From NCBI RefSeq assembly GCF_000214595.1, contig NZ_AFIG01000001.1:830001-894000 (forward strand): a stretch of 64,000 nt of DNA, given 5' to 3'. The notes beneath the pieces are model-generated. The model worked only from the letters and a program-made list of their open reading frames with translations, did no database searches and was not told the DNA's origin. Shown here one piece after another: positions 1 to 15,138 of the stretch. Position 1 is the stretch's first letter. Every line of letters begins with the position of its first letter. A program made the translations under genes and the position numbers. Source of the DNA: Methylophaga thalassica MP. Lineage in GTDB: Bacteria > Pseudomonadota > Gammaproteobacteria > Nitrosococcales > Methylophagaceae.

Positions 1-205
1 ACTATTTCTCTTTACGTGATACATACTGGATAGCTTATTTATAAAGTAAGTTACTCAGTGTTTATACACTGCTCTTTAACAAAACGGAAAGAAGTAACAA
101 GGCAGAATGAAATACTGTAGTGATACAGCGTGACATTCTAAGTAAAGAAAAACTTATGTCGCAATAAGATAGACAATATGACTTCAAGTTAATTTGGGGT
201 TATAT
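1..205 (+). other. 16S-23S internal transcribed spacer (3' part)
   Basis: This is the spacer immediately upstream of the 23S gene; the 16S gene lies outside the window. It contains the boxA antitermination signal and the 5' arm of the 23S processing stem. No tRNA cloverleaf is visible in these 205 bases, although Ile/Ala tRNA genes could lie further upstream. Confidence 0.85.
70..82 (+). promoter_or_regulatory. rRNA antitermination boxA
   Basis: The 13-mer TGCTCTTTAACAA is identical to the boxA of Escherichia coli rrn operons. On the nascent RNA boxA is bound by NusB-S10 to assemble the rRNA antitermination complex. Its place about 125 nt before the 23S 5' end fits a spacer boxA. Confidence 0.85.

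Positions 206-212
<7 letters not shown>
185..212 (+). other. 5' arm of 23S rRNA processing stem
   Basis: Positions 194-212 are perfectly complementary to 3093-3111, giving a 19-bp helix that brackets the mature 23S ends. After a short internal mismatch, 185-190 (CAAGTT) also pairs with 3115-3120 (AACTTG). This is the expected RNase III processing stem of pre-23S rRNA. Confidence 0.8.
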
Positions 213-3099
<2,887 letters not shown>

Positions 3100-3195
3100 A
3101 TATAACCCCAAGGGAACTTGGGGAGTTGCGAATTCTTTACGCAATATCTTGTTACCGATTTCCGAGAGTCAGTATTGAACTGACTATGCCAGTTA

Positions 3196-3313
3196 TGCCT
3201 GGCGGCCATAGCGAGTTGGCACCACCTGATCCCATCCCGAACTCAGAAGTGAAACGACTTAGCGCCGATGATAGTGTGGGAGTTCCCATGTGAAAGTAGG
3301 TCACTGCCAGGCT
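3196..3313 (+). rRNA. rrf: 5S ribosomal RNA
   Basis: About 118 nt. It starts TGCCTGGCGGCC and ends CTGCCAGGCT, so the termini pair as in other 5S RNAs. The conserved interior CCGAACTCAGAAGTGAAACG lies at 3238-3257. It follows the 23S gene by about 96 nt with no tRNA between, and is followed by a strong terminator. Confidence 0.97.
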
Positions 3314-3326
3314 TTATCTACAAGAA

Positions 3327-3356
3327 AAGCCCATCCAAACGGATGGGCTTTTTTTT
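3327..3356 (+). terminator. rRNA operon Rho-independent terminator
   Basis: A perfect 10-bp stem, AAGCCCATCC (3327-3336) with GGATGGGCTT (3341-3350), four-base loop AAAC, followed by a run of T. It ends the rRNA transcript 14 nt after the 5S gene. Confidence 0.95.
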
Positions 3357-3780
3357 ATGTCTCACTGTTTTATATTAACCTGCCTGTGCTGGGCAACACA
3401 CACCCTGTGACATATTTATCTGGAACAAAAGTTGAGATCGAAGGTGTCTGCAGAGCTGAGCTCATAACTGGGCTTGGTCAAATAGGTCACTTTATAACGG
3501 TACGAAACCATTACAAGAACCTAATTCAAAGGAGTTGGATATTCTGTCTTAAAACATTACATGGCCGGTATTTGTTGTTTTTAAATGTAGTTAGTTAATA
3601 TCTATTAATATGTCGAACATTATATTTGTAGATATTTGTATATAAAACTAGACGTCGATGTTTATTACTGTTATTCTTGATTCCAGTTTTTAAAACCCCC
3701 TCCAAAATTAAGACAATTCAACCCATCAATCGATGTGTTTCAAGGCATTTCTATATCAAAATCCCATTCTTAGGTAATAC
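3357..3780. other. Gene-free region between rRNA operon and rho
   Basis: About 424 nt, AT-rich toward the 3' half, with no convincing gene; the reading frame through 3290-3598 begins inside the 5S gene and looks spurious. It must hold the rho promoter and leader. A C-rich patch (AAAACCCCCTCC near 3694) and AT-rich stretches near 3600-3650 are visible, but I cannot fix a promoter with confidence. Rho genes in enterobacteria have a long leader for autoregulation by attenuation, so a long untranslated leader is plausible here. Confidence 0.5.
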
Positions 3781-5040
3781 ATGAATCTGACAGAACTGAA
3801 AAAGCAGTCAGCTGCTGAATTAATGGAACTCGCTCTCTCCATGAATCTCGAGGGCTTAGCAAGAAACCGAAAGCAAGAACTCATATTTGCGATAGTTAAA
3901 GCTCATTCTAAACAGGGTGAAGATGTTATCACTACGGGTGTATTAGAACTGTTACCTGATGGTTTTGGTTTTTTAAGATCACCAGAAGATTCTTATGTTG
4001 CTGGTCCCGATGATGTCTATGTATCACCCAGCCAGATTCGACGTTTTCACTTAAGAACCGGCGATACGATTAAAGGCAAGATTCGACCACCGAAAGACAG
4101 CGAGCGTTATTTCGCTCTCGTCAAAGTCGAAGAAATCAATTACGAAAAACCTGATAAGTCCCGCAATAAAGTCCCTTTTGAAAATTTAACACCATTATTT
4201 CCGAACGAGCGTTTCACATTAGAGCGCGGTAACGGCAGTACTGAAGATCTCACAGCACGTGTGATCGATCTGGCATCACCGCTGGGTAAAGGACAACGTG
4301 GTCTTATCGTCGCTCCACCAAAATCGGGTAAGACTATGATTATGCAATCTATTGCACAATCTATCGCCTCAAATTATCCCGATAGTGACTTAATTGTTTT
4401 ATTGATTGATGAACGACCAGAAGAAGTGACTGAAATGCAGCGCTCTGTTCGTGGTGAAGTGGTTTCAAGTACTTTCGATGAACCTGCAACACGTCATGTT
4501 CAAGTTGCTGAAATGGTTATTGAAAAAGCCAAACGTCTGGTTGAACATAAACATGATGTCGTTATCCTGCTTGATTCAATTACACGTCTAGCAAGAGCCT
4601 ACAATACTGTGGCGCCATCGTCAGGTAAAGTTCTGACGGGTGGTGTTGATGCCAATGCGCTGCAAAGACCTAAACGCTTTTTCGGTGCCGCTAGAAATAT
4701 TGAAGAGGGTGGCAGTCTGACAATTATTGCCACTGCTCTGATAGAAACTGGTTCACGTATGGATGAAGTCATTTTCGAAGAGTTTAAAGGTACAGGTAAT
4801 ATGGAAGTATTACTTGAGCGTAAATTGGCAGATCGTCGTATGTACCCAGCTATTAATGTTACCCGTTCAGGTACGCGTCGCGAAGAGTTACTCACAACCG
4901 AAGAAGATCTACAAAAGCTTTGGATTCTGAGAAAGATCATCGCTCAAATGGAACCGGTAGAAGCAATGGAATTCTTAATGGATAGACTTAAATCAACAAA
5001 AACAAATGTTGAATTTTTTGACTCTATGAAACAGGGGTAA
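3781..5040 (+). CDS. rho: Transcription termination factor Rho
   Basis: Hexameric RNA-dependent ATPase that releases RNA polymerase at Rho-dependent terminators. The protein is 419 residues, the same length as E. coli Rho. The N-terminal helical domain (about 1-47) is followed by the cold-shock-like RNA-binding domain with RNP1 motif GFGFLRS at 61-67. The RecA-like domain has Walker A APPKSGKT at 178-185 and Walker B VVILLD near 260-265, then [10 protein letters not shown]. The ATG start gives the canonical N-terminus MNLTELKK. It is the first gene after the rRNA operon and miaA follows after 9 nt, so the two are probably cotranscribed. Confidence 0.98.
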   Translation: MNLTELKKQSAAELMELALSMNLEGLARNRKQELIFAIVKAHSKQGEDVITTGVLELLPDGFGFLRSPEDSYVAGPDDVYVSPSQIRRFHLRTGDTIKGKIRPPKDSERYFALVKVEEINYEKPDKSRNKVPFENLTPLFPNERFTLERGNGSTEDLTARVIDLASPLGKGQRGLIVAPPKSGKTMIMQSIAQSIASNYPDSDLIVLLIDERPEEVTEMQRSVRGEVVSSTFDEPATRHVQVAEMVIEKAKRLVEHKHDVVILLDSITRLARAYNTVAPSSGKVLTGGVDANALQRPKRFFGAARNIEEGGSLTIIATALIETGSRMDEVIFEEFKGTGNMEVLLERKLADRRMYPAINVTRSGTRREELLTTEEDLQKLWILRKIIAQMEPVEAMEFLMDRLKSTKTNVEFFDSMKQG

Positions 5041-5049
5041 TTACGCTCT

Positions 5050-5994
5050 GTGCTTCCACCTGCCATATTCATTATGGGGCCTACTGCAGCGGGAAAAACT
5101 GACCTTGCTATAGAACTTGCTAGAAAATATCCAGTTGAGATTATCAGTGTAGACTCAGCTCTTGTCTATAAAGAGATGGATATTGGGACAGCAAAACCAA
5201 GTCCAGAGATATTAAAAAAATATCATCATTTTTTGGTTGATATTATAGAGCCATCCGAGACTTATTCTGCAGGCCAGTTCAGAGATGATGCACTTCGTCT
5301 TATGGCTGAAATTACTTCACGTGGTAAGGTGCCATTACTAGTTGGTGGCACAATGCTGTATTTCAGAGCGCTTCAGTATGGCATTGCCGATCTGCCACCA
5401 GCGGATAGTCTGATCAGAGAAAAACTAGACTCTGAAATGCGACAGCTAGGGCGTGAAGCTTTGCACGATAGATTGAAACAAATCGACCCTGTTTCTGCCG
5501 AGCGGATACATATTAACGATCCGCAACGATTACAACGAGCACTTGAAGTTTATGAGTTAACGGGTAAAACATTGACTGAGTTAACACATAACAAACATGA
5601 TGGCTTGCCTTACGATGTAACAAAAGTCATCATTTCTCCATTTGATAGGTCAGTACTTCATAAACGAATAGCCGATCGTTATCAGAAGATGGTAGCTAAC
5701 GGATTTATTGACGAAGTAAAGAAATTGTATCGACGCGACGACTGTCATATGAACTTACCGTCAATCCGTGCGGTCGGTTATCGTCAGGCCTGGTCTTATT
5801 TAGATGGAGATTACGATTACGATGAGTTTATATACCGCGCTATTGTAGCTACACGTCAGATGGCTAAACGACAACTGACATGGTTACGCGCTCAAAATGA
5901 TGGCGTATGGTTTGATAGTAGTGATGGATTGCCTGTTAATGAAGTCAATCAATATCTTCTTGAGCAGGTTCCACAGTTGATGAATAATGCTTGA
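5050..5994 (+). CDS. miaA: tRNA dimethylallyltransferase MiaA
   Basis: Transfers a dimethylallyl group to N6 of A37 in tRNAs reading UNN codons, the first step of ms2i6A synthesis. The 314-residue protein is normal for the family. It has the P-loop GPTAAGKT at 10-17 and the conserved [16 protein letters not shown] segment that binds tRNA and the prenyl donor. The start is GTG at 5050, directly before the conserved N-terminal strand; no ATG is available upstream. The gene lies in the widespread gammaproteobacterial miaA-hfq-hflX-hflK-hflC cluster. Confidence 0.97.
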   Translation: MLPPAIFIMGPTAAGKTDLAIELARKYPVEIISVDSALVYKEMDIGTAKPSPEILKKYHHFLVDIIEPSETYSAGQFRDDALRLMAEITSRGKVPLLVGGTMLYFRALQYGIADLPPADSLIREKLDSEMRQLGREALHDRLKQIDPVSAERIHINDPQRLQRALEVYELTGKTLTELTHNKHDGLPYDVTKVIISPFDRSVLHKRIADRYQKMVANGFIDEVKKLYRRDDCHMNLPSIRAVGYRQAWSYLDGDYDYDEFIYRAIVATRQMAKRQLTWLRAQNDGVWFDSSDGLPVNEVNQYLLEQVPQLMNNA

Positions 5995-6064
5995 CGATTC
6001 TGTTAAGGCTTTTAGAATGAGTCATTCAGGCAGTTTAAAATAATAACAATATATGGAGTGAATG

Positions 6065-6289
6065 ATGGCAAAAGCACAGACTCTTCAAGATCCTTTCTTG
6101 AACGCTTTACGGAAAGAAAATATACCTGTTTCTATTTATTTAGTTAACGGCATTAAATTACAAGGTCAGATTGATTCGTTTGATCAGTTTGTCATCTTAC
6201 TCAAGAACTCAGTCAATCAAATGGTATATAAACATGCTATATCAACGATTGTTCCCGCTCGTAATGTTAATATTAATCATGAAGAATAG
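6065..6289 (+). CDS. hfq: RNA chaperone Hfq
   Basis: Hexameric Sm-like protein that pairs small RNAs with mRNAs. The 74-residue product is nearly collinear with E. coli Hfq in the core: [11 protein letters not shown] at the N-terminus, Sm1 [21 protein letters not shown]-type segment, and Sm2 YKHAIST. Two ATGs occur in tandem (6062 and 6065). I chose 6065 because it gives MAKAQTL as in E. coli and sits 6 nt from GGAG (6055-6058), against 3 nt for the first. The short, acidic C-terminal tail (NHEE) is reduced compared with enterobacteria. hflX follows closely. Confidence 0.97.
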   Translation: MAKAQTLQDPFLNALRKENIPVSIYLVNGIKLQGQIDSFDQFVILLKNSVNQMVYKHAISTIVPARNVNINHEE

Positions 6290-6299
6290 GAGCATTTGA

Positions 6300-7445
6300 T
6301 TGTTTGAACGGCCGGATATTCAAACAGCTTTTGATGATTCATCAGAAAAAGAAGCTGTTGTCTTGGTTCATCTGAATTTCAATGATCCTGACTATGAAGA
6401 CTCTCAACAAGAGTTTATTGAACTAGTTGGGTCAACAGGTGCAAAGATTGCTGCAATAATTCAGGGTAAGCGTCATCGTCCTGATCCCAAGTTCTTTGCT
6501 GGCAGTGGTAAGGTTGATGAGATTGCGGAGAATGTCATGGCATCTCATGCTGCCTTAGTCATTTTCAATCACGAACTATCACCAAGTCAGGAACGTAATC
6601 TTGAGCAACAATTAAAATGTCGGGTATTAGGCCGTACCGGGTTAATTCTTGATATCTTTGCTCGAAGAGCTCGCTCTCATGAAGGTAAGTTACAGGTTGA
6701 ACTCGCTCAGCTTCAACACTTGTCAACAAGATTGGTGCGAGGCTGGACTCACCTTGAAAGACAAAAAGGCGGGATTGGTTTGCGTGGACCTGGTGAAACT
6801 CAGTTAGAAACGGATCGTCGTTTATTGGGACAGCGAATAAAGTCACTAAAAAAACGATTAGGAAAAGTCCAATCTCAGCGTGAGCAAGGACGGCGTTCAC
6901 GGCAACGTGGAGGTGTACCTGTTGTCTCCCTTGTTGGTTACACAAACGTTGGAAAATCGACATTATTTAACAAAATAACATCTGCAAAAGTCTATGCTGA
7001 TGACAGGTTATTTGCGACGCTTGATCCTACTCTGCGTCGTGTTAAATTACATGATACACAACTCCTTATCTTGGCTGATACGGTTGGATTTATCCGTGAT
7101 CTGCCCCATGATCTTGTCGAGTCTTTCCGCTCAACTCTGGAAGAAACCCGTGATGCTGAGTTATTACTTCACGTAGTTGATTGTGGTGCAAATGATCGTG
7201 ATGACCTAATTCACCACGTAAATGAAGTCTTAAAACAAATCGATGCGGATGAAGTGCGGCAGTTAATTGTCTATAACAAAATAGACAATGTTGAGGATAT
7301 TTCACCGCGAATTGAAAGAGATGATGAGGGAAATATTGATCGCATCTGGTTATCTGCAAAAACCGGAGAAGGATTAGAACTGCTGCGAGAAGCATTAAAA
7401 GAATATTTCCCAGAAGAATCATTTTCAGAATATGTTGAAGCTTAG
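6300..7445 (+). CDS. hflX: Ribosome-associated GTPase HflX
   Basis: GTPase that binds the 50S subunit and rescues stalled or heat-damaged ribosomes. The 381-residue protein has the HflX N-terminal domain (about 15-200, with glycine-rich GPGETQLETDRR), then the G domain: G1 GYTNVGKS at 213-220, ATLDPT at 239-244, G3 DTVGF at 260-264 and NKID near 326. The start is TTG at 6300, 7 nt after AGGAG that overlaps the hfq stop; no better ATG exists. It is shorter than the 426-residue E. coli protein, mainly at the C-terminus. Confidence 0.95.
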   Translation: MFERPDIQTAFDDSSEKEAVVLVHLNFNDPDYEDSQQEFIELVGSTGAKIAAIIQGKRHRPDPKFFAGSGKVDEIAENVMASHAALVIFNHELSPSQERNLEQQLKCRVLGRTGLILDIFARRARSHEGKLQVELAQLQHLSTRLVRGWTHLERQKGGIGLRGPGETQLETDRRLLGQRIKSLKKRLGKVQSQREQGRRSRQRGGVPVVSLVGYTNVGKSTLFNKITSAKVYADDRLFATLDPTLRRVKLHDTQLLILADTVGFIRDLPHDLVESFRSTLEETRDAELLLHVVDCGANDRDDLIHHVNEVLKQIDADEVRQLIVYNKIDNVEDISPRIERDDEGNIDRIWLSAKTGEGLELLREALKEYFPEESFSEYVEA

Positions 7446-7532
7446 ATACGGTTTTGGTTGCTTATCATTACCATGTCCGTAAAATAGGCTTGTTTGAAGT
7501 AAATTCTCTGTTTTATCAATTTGGAGAGCTAC

Positions 7533-8732
7533 ATGGCTTGGAATGAACCCGGAAACGGTGATAAAGACCCGTGGGGTAATCGTGGCAATGATGGGCCACC
7601 TGATTTAGACGAAGTTATCCGAAATATGCAACGCAAATTAGGCGGCATTTTTGGTGGTAACGGAAACAATACCAATGGGAATAATTCTTCAGGCCGAGGT
7701 GGTTTTTTCGGTTTTGGATTAATTGCAGTCATCGCCGTATTAGTTTGGCTTGCATCTGGTATCTATATTGTAGATCCGGCTGAGCGCGGTGTTGTTCTGC
7801 GGTTTGGGCAATATTCAACGACAACATTGCCTGGTCCTCACTGGCACTTGCCTAGTCCAATTGAGAAAGTTGAAGTGGTGAATGTTGAAGAAATTCGTAC
7901 TGCCGAAATTGGTTATCGCAGTGGCGGAAACCGAGGTGGCGGTACTATCCATTCTGAGTCTTTAATGTTGACGAAAGATGAAAATATTATTGATTTAAAA
8001 ATTGCGGTGCAATATCGCGTTCAGGATGCACCTAAATACCTGTTTAATGTTAGAAATCCAGATGTCATTCTTCGTCAGATGATGGAGAGTGCTGTTCGTG
8101 AAACAGTAGGTCGTTCTAACATGGACTTCGTTTTAACGGAAGGCCGGAGTGCGATTGCTAATAGCACTGAGCAGTTATTGCAAACGATGCTGGATGCGCA
8201 TGAGATGGGATTATTAGTCACTAGTGTGAATATGCAGGACGTTCAGCCACCTGAACAAGTACAAGCAGCTTTTGCTGATGTTGTTAAGGCGCGTGAAGAT
8301 GAAGTACGTCAGAAAAACCAAGCGGAAGCCTACTCAAACGATGTCCTTCCAAAAGCGCGTGGTAGAGCATTTAGAATTGTGCAAGAAGCTGAAGCATACA
8401 AAAGTCAAATTATTGCTAAAGCCGAAGGTGATGCGAGTCGCTTCACACAAGTTATGACCGAATATAATAAAGCGCCGGATATTACTTCGGAAAGACTGTA
8501 TCTCGATACAATGGAGTCGGTTTATTCGAAAAGCCAAAAAGTTATGGTTGACGTGAAAAACGGTGGCAGTAATGTACTGTATCTGCCTCTTGATAGAATG
8601 AGTCGACGTGGTAATAACCCAACGCAATTGGATTTGGATAGTTTTAACTATCCTTTCTCAACATCAACGACTACTTCATCTTCTAATAAAAGTTCATCAA
8701 GCGATGACGCTCGTAGCAGAGGAGGTCGCTAA
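7533..8732 (+). CDS. hflK: FtsH protease modulator HflK
   Basis: SPFH/band-7 membrane protein that forms the HflKC cage around the FtsH protease. The N-terminus is glycine- and asparagine-rich (about 1-57), followed by one transmembrane segment (about 58-78) and the SPFH domain beginning IVDPAERGVVLRFG, then helical segments and a Ser-rich tail. The ATG at 7533 is preceded by GGAG (7523-7526) and gives MAWNEPGN, matching the E. coli MAWNQPGN start; the in-frame TTG at 7521 is therefore rejected. The stop is immediately followed by the hflC ATG. Confidence 0.96.
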   Translation: MAWNEPGNGDKDPWGNRGNDGPPDLDEVIRNMQRKLGGIFGGNGNNTNGNNSSGRGGFFGFGLIAVIAVLVWLASGIYIVDPAERGVVLRFGQYSTTTLPGPHWHLPSPIEKVEVVNVEEIRTAEIGYRSGGNRGGGTIHSESLMLTKDENIIDLKIAVQYRVQDAPKYLFNVRNPDVILRQMMESAVRETVGRSNMDFVLTEGRSAIANSTEQLLQTMLDAHEMGLLVTSVNMQDVQPPEQVQAAFADVVKAREDEVRQKNQAEAYSNDVLPKARGRAFRIVQEAEAYKSQIIAKAEGDASRFTQVMTEYNKAPDITSERLYLDTMESVYSKSQKVMVDVKNGGSNVLYLPLDRMSRRGNNPTQLDLDSFNYPFSTSTTTSSSNKSSSSDDARSRGGR

Positions 8733-9605
8733 ATGAGTTCCCGTTTAACATTGATTTTAATTTTGCTTGCTGTTGTCGTCGTAACACTCTCATCATCAAT
8801 CTTTGTTGTTGATGAGCGGCAAAAAGTGCTGTTATTAAGGTTAGGCCAAATCGAGAAGGCTGATTTTAAGCCTGGTATTCACTTTAAAACGCCTTTTGTC
8901 ACTGATGTCCGCAAATTCGATGGGCGTGAAATGGCACTTGATGCGCAACCCGCTAGATATCTGACGGGTGAGAAAAAGAATGTGATCGTTGATTCTTTTA
9001 TCATTTGGCGGATAAATGACGTTGCAACATATTTTAGATCCATGGGGGGGGATGAAGACCGCGCGGCCTCTAGACTTTCTCAAATTATCAAAGATGGCTT
9101 AAGAGCCGAGTTTGGTCGCAAAACAATCCAAGAAGTCGTTTCTGGTGATCGTGTTGCAATGGTTCAAGATATTCTGAAAGATGCTAATCGCGTTGCTGAG
9201 GGATTTGGTATCTCGATTTCAAATGTCCGTATTAAACGTATCGACTTGCCTGCTGAGGTCAGTTCGTCTGTTTATACCCGTATGGAAGCTGAGCGTGAAC
9301 GTGTTGCAAAAGAACTACGCTCTCAGGGTGCAGAGGAAGCTGAGAAGATTCGCTCTGATGCTGACCGTCAACGTGCTGTCATCATTGCTGAGGCTAAACG
9401 TCAGGCAGAAGAATTACGTGGTGAAGGCGATGCAAAAGCCACTGAAATTTATGCGAAAGCATATGGCAAAAATGAAGAGTTTTATTCTTTATACCGTCGA
9501 TTATCAGCCTATAAAAACATTTTTAATGCTGATGATATGCTGGTCATCGAACCCAAGGGTGATTTTTTCAAGCGATTCAACGACGCTGAATTACCTGTGA
9601 AGTGA
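8733..9605 (+). CDS. hflC: FtsH protease modulator HflC
   Basis: Partner of HflK in the membrane complex regulating FtsH. The 290-residue protein has one N-terminal transmembrane helix (about 4-24) followed by the SPFH domain (FVVDERQKVLLLRLGQ) and a long Ala/Glu/Arg-rich helix. AGGAGG at 8721-8726 precedes the ATG, which abuts the hflK stop. An uninterrupted run of eight G at 9044-9051 encodes part of MGGD and is a potential slippage site. The stop overlaps the start of the next gene. Confidence 0.96.
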   Translation: MSSRLTLILILLAVVVVTLSSSIFVVDERQKVLLLRLGQIEKADFKPGIHFKTPFVTDVRKFDGREMALDAQPARYLTGEKKNVIVDSFIIWRINDVATYFRSMGGDEDRAASRLSQIIKDGLRAEFGRKTIQEVVSGDRVAMVQDILKDANRVAEGFGISISNVRIKRIDLPAEVSSSVYTRMEAERERVAKELRSQGAEEAEKIRSDADRQRAVIIAEAKRQAEELRGEGDAKATEIYAKAYGKNEEFYSLYRRLSAYKNIFNADDMLVIEPKGDFFKRFNDAELPVK

Positions 9606-9799
9606 ACGAAGAACTCATTCATAGTTTATTGATTGCAACGGCATTAGTCTTCATCATTGAGGGCATAATGCCGTTTCTTAATCCAACTATGTTTAAACGC
9701 ACACTGTTACAAACTGTAAGCATGAGCGATAGACAAGTGCGTCTTATTGGCTTGTTAAGTATGTTTGCAGGTTTGATTTTTTTGTACTGGATAAATTAA
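9602..9799 (+). CDS. DUF2065 family small membrane protein
   Basis: A 65-residue protein of the YjeT/DUF2065 type, function unknown. Two hydrophobic helices are visible (about 7-26 and 46-64) with the conserved motif EGIMPFLNP between them. The GTG start at 9602 overlaps the hflC stop (GTGA), which indicates translational coupling. The order hflK-hflC-DUF2065 recurs in gammaproteobacteria, so a role with the HflKC-FtsH complex is possible, but that is only inferred from context. Confidence 0.88.
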   Translation: MNEELIHSLLIATALVFIIEGIMPFLNPTMFKRTLLQTVSMSDRQVRLIGLLSMFAGLIFLYWIN

Positions 9800-9805
9800 C
9801 TCATA

Positions 9806-12284
<2,479 letters not shown>

Positions 12285-12290
12285 GCCTAA

Positions 12291-12320
12291 AAAAAAAGCC
12301 CTCAAACGAGGGCTTTTTTT
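12291..12320. terminator. Bidirectional Rho-independent terminator
   Basis: Stem AGCCCTC (12297-12303) with GAGGGCT (12308-12314), loop AAAC, with A-run before and T-run after. It terminates purA on the + strand and the convergent oxidoreductase gene on the - strand, whose TAA stop (12319-12321) overlaps it. Confidence 0.93.
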
Positions 12321-13182
12321 ATGATTCCTTGGGCGAAACAGCTGCCATCAGTGCTGAGTAATCGGTGTTGTCCAGTCCCATATCCAGAGCTTTTTGTAAG
12401 AGTAACTCAATACCTTTCAATGCACTGGTATCTAAACCTAGCTCATTGGCAACAGACAAGAAAAGACGTGTATCTTTTGCCAGGTGTTTGGTAGGAAAGT
12501 TGGGCTCAGAGAAATCTCGCTCAATCATGCGACTTAATTTTTTGTCGAAGGTCGGTGCATAGAGAGCACTATCACGAACAATTTTCATAAATTGTTCTGT
12601 CGCAATCCCTTCTTTTTCCACTAAGGCCAGACTTAAGGCAAAACTGGCTGTCAATCCGGCGATTAACTGATTCATGGCTAGTTTGACAGTGGCACCCTGG
12701 CCAATATCGCCAATATATTGTGGTTCATGGCCAATTAACTCCAGTAAGGGTAAAGCCGCTTTGTAATCCGTTTTTTTACCCGCAGCCATTAAAATTAGTT
12801 TGCCACTGCCAGCTTCTGGCAGGCTTCCTAGTACCGGACATTCAAGATAACGGCCGCCAGTAGCTCGTACCCGCTGCGCAAGATTGCGTGATTCTTCCGG
12901 GGCTATTGTGCCCATTTGGATAAGCAGACAATTTTTAAAGGCTGCATCGTCAATATCATCCAGAACCGAGCTAATGGCTTTTGCATCACTTAAGAAAAGC
13001 AAACAAATATCACTCTGTTCTACTAATGCTTGCGCAGATGTGGCTACAGCAGCGCCTCTGGCTTTTAGCTCATCGCACTTTTCCAGGCTGCGATTAAAGA
13101 CCACCAGGGGTTGATTTTCTGCTAATAAGTGATGTGATAAGGCTTGCCCCATCAGGCCTGTTCCAATTAATCCTATTTTCAT
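12319..13182 (-). CDS. 3-hydroxyisobutyrate dehydrogenase-like NAD(P)-dependent oxidoreductase
   Basis: A 287-residue beta-hydroxyacid dehydrogenase family enzyme. The N-terminal Rossmann motif is MKIGLIGTGLMGQAL. The substrate-binding stretch resembles LECPVLGSLPEAGSGKL, and the family catalytic lysine sits in GQGATVKLAMNQ. The family reduces or oxidises small hydroxyacids and semialdehydes such as 3-hydroxyisobutyrate, tartronate semialdehyde, glyoxylate and succinic semialdehyde; the substrate here cannot be told. The ATG at 13182 starts directly at the Rossmann strand, so the longer open frame upstream is not used. It is divergent from glyA with a 109-nt shared promoter region. Confidence 0.88.
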   Translation of the reverse strand: MKIGLIGTGLMGQALSHHLLAENQPLVVFNRSLEKCDELKARGAAVATSAQALVEQSDICLLFLSDAKAISSVLDDIDDAAFKNCLLIQMGTIAPEESRNLAQRVRATGGRYLECPVLGSLPEAGSGKLILMAAGKKTDYKAALPLLELIGHEPQYIGDIGQGATVKLAMNQLIAGLTASFALSLALVEKEGIATEQFMKIVRDSALYAPTFDKKLSRMIERDFSEPNFPTKHLAKDTRLFLSVANELGLDTSALKGIELLLQKALDMGLDNTDYSALMAAVSPKES

Positions 13183-13291
13183 AAGCTGTGATTTAATCCT
13201 TATGCGAATAAAACTGTCACTATGCCATAGATGCCAGCGACGTTGTGAGATAGAATAATGTCCCATTTTACAGTAGATACAGGGGAATACT

Positions 13292-14545
13292 GTGTACAAG
13301 AAAAACATGACCATCGCTGGCTTTGACGATGAAGTGTTCAATGCAATCACTGCGGAAGATAAACGTCAAGAAGATCATATTGAACTGATCGCTTCTGAAA
13401 ATTATACGAGCCCTCGTGTAATGGAAGCTCAGGGCTCATCTTTAACTAATAAATATGCTGAAGGTTATCCTGGCAAACGTTATTACGGTGGTTGTGAACA
13501 TGTTGACACAGTAGAAGCCATTGCTATTGAACGCGCTAAAGAGTTATTTGGTGCTGATTATGCCAATGTGCAACCGCATTCTGGTTCACAGGCTAATGCG
13601 GCAGTCTATCTTGCCTTGCTACAAACCGGTGACACGATCTTGGGTATGAGTCTGGCCCACGGTGGTCACCTGACACATGGTGCTAAAGTCAGTGCTTCAG
13701 GAAAAATCTATAATTCAGTTTCATATGGTTTAAATGCTGAAACTGGCGAAATTGATTATGACGAAGTAGAGCGTTTAGCCAAAGAACACCAGCCCAAAAT
13801 GGTTGTGGCAGGTTTTTCTGCTTATTCTCGTGTAGTGGATTGGCAGCGTTTCCGTGATATAGCTGATTCTGTGGGCGCTTATTTGTTGGTTGATATGGCT
13901 CATGTCGCTGGTCTGGTGGCTGCAGGTTTATATCCTAACCCAGTGCAAATCGCCGATGTCACCACAACAACAACGCATAAAACATTACGTGGTCCACGTG
14001 GTGGTTTGATTCTGGCTAAAGCAAATCCTGAGATTGAGAAAAAACTGAACTCAGCTGTATTCCCAGGCTTCCAGGGTGGTCCTTTAATGCATGTGATCGC
14101 TGCAAAAGCCATTGCATTTAAAGAAGCGATGTTGCCAGAGTTTAAAACGTATCAGGAACAAGTGATTAAAAATGCACGTGTGATGGCTGACGTGTTTATG
14201 ACTCGTGGTTATGATGTTGTTTCAAATGGTACTGATGATCACTTATTCTTAGTCAGTTTTATTGAAGCGGGTCTGACTGGTAAAGATGTTGATGCCTGGT
14301 TAGGTGCTGCTCATATTACTGTCAACAAAAATGCGGTTCCAAATGATCCACAATCACCTTTTGTGACATCAGGAATTCGTGTTGGTACACCAGCAGTGAC
14401 TACACGTGGTTTTAAAGAAGAAGAATGTCGCGATCTGGCAAACTGGATGTGTGATGTAATTGATGCGGCAGGCAGTGAGCAAGTTATTAACGATGTTAAG
14501 AGCAAAGTTAAGGCTGTTTGTGACCGCTTGCCTGTTTACGCTTAA
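13292..14545 (+). CDS. glyA: Serine hydroxymethyltransferase
   Basis: PLP enzyme interconverting serine plus tetrahydrofolate with glycine plus 5,10-methylenetetrahydrofolate, the main source of one-carbon units. The protein is 417 residues, the same as E. coli GlyA. Visible signatures are [35 protein letters not shown] and the PLP-lysine motif [14 protein letters not shown] near 230. GTG at 13292 is preferred over ATG 13307 because AGGGGA lies about 6 nt upstream and the MYKKNM prefix aligns with the E. coli MLKREM start. nrdR follows 14 nt downstream. Confidence 0.97.
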   Translation: MYKKNMTIAGFDDEVFNAITAEDKRQEDHIELIASENYTSPRVMEAQGSSLTNKYAEGYPGKRYYGGCEHVDTVEAIAIERAKELFGADYANVQPHSGSQANAAVYLALLQTGDTILGMSLAHGGHLTHGAKVSASGKIYNSVSYGLNAETGEIDYDEVERLAKEHQPKMVVAGFSAYSRVVDWQRFRDIADSVGAYLLVDMAHVAGLVAAGLYPNPVQIADVTTTTTHKTLRGPRGGLILAKANPEIEKKLNSAVFPGFQGGPLMHVIAAKAIAFKEAMLPEFKTYQEQVIKNARVMADVFMTRGYDVVSNGTDDHLFLVSFIEAGLTGKDVDAWLGAAHITVNKNAVPNDPQSPFVTSGIRVGTPAVTTRGFKEEECRDLANWMCDVIDAAGSEQVINDVKSKVKAVCDRLPVYA

Positions 14546-14559
14546 GCTTCGGAAACCCT

Positions 14560-15033
14560 ATGCGCTGTCCATTTTGTGGTGCAGATGATTCTAAAGTTGT
14601 TGATTCTCGACTGTCGGCGGAGGGCGATGCCATCCGTCGACGTCGTATGTGTGTGGAGTGTAATGAGCGCTTCACCACATACGAAACAGCCGAATTAAGT
14701 CTGCCTCGTCTAATCAAACGTGATCGCTCTCGTGAGTTATTTGATGAAAATAAATTGCGAGCGGGCTTTATGCGAGCACTGGAAAAAAGACCTGTCAGTA
14801 TTGATGCGGTTGATAGCGCAGTTAAAACCATTACTCGTCGACTTTGGGCGACAGGGGAACGGGAAGTCGACAGTCGTTTAGTCGGTGACTGGGTAATGGA
14901 TGCACTTCGTGAGTTAGATGAAGTCGCCTATGTCCGTTTTGCCTCTGTGTATCGAAGTTTCCAGGATGTAAATGCCTTTCGTGAAGAAATTGAACGAATG
15001 GAAAATAAATCTGAAGCGGATGATAAAAAATAA
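14560..15033 (+). CDS. nrdR: Transcriptional repressor NrdR
   Basis: Zinc-ribbon and ATP-cone repressor of ribonucleotide reductase genes. The 157-residue protein has the four zinc ligands C3, C6, C31 and C34 ([15 protein letters not shown] ... [12 protein letters not shown]) followed by an ATP-cone domain (about 49-139, starting PRLIKRD). Length and motifs are typical. It lies between glyA and ribD, a classic gammaproteobacterial arrangement. Confidence 0.97.
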   Translation: MRCPFCGADDSKVVDSRLSAEGDAIRRRRMCVECNERFTTYETAELSLPRLIKRDRSRELFDENKLRAGFMRALEKRPVSIDAVDSAVKTITRRLWATGEREVDSRLVGDWVMDALRELDEVAYVRFASVYRSFQDVNAFREEIERMENKSEADDKK

Positions 15034-15138
15034 ACATGTTCATCAGCACTGATATCTTTCACCTAATGATACTCAGCGCACTAAGTCCCGTTATGATGAG
15101 CATTAACCATTATTTGTTTCAAATAGAGAGAATAAATC

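Noticed and set aside
3290-3598. 102-codon frame after the 5S gene
   Set aside because: It starts inside the 5S gene, runs through the rRNA terminator, and shows no family resemblance.
13183-13350. N-terminal extension of the oxidoreductase gene to 13350
   Set aside because: The Rossmann motif begins directly at ATG 13182, and the extension would cross into glyA on the other strand.
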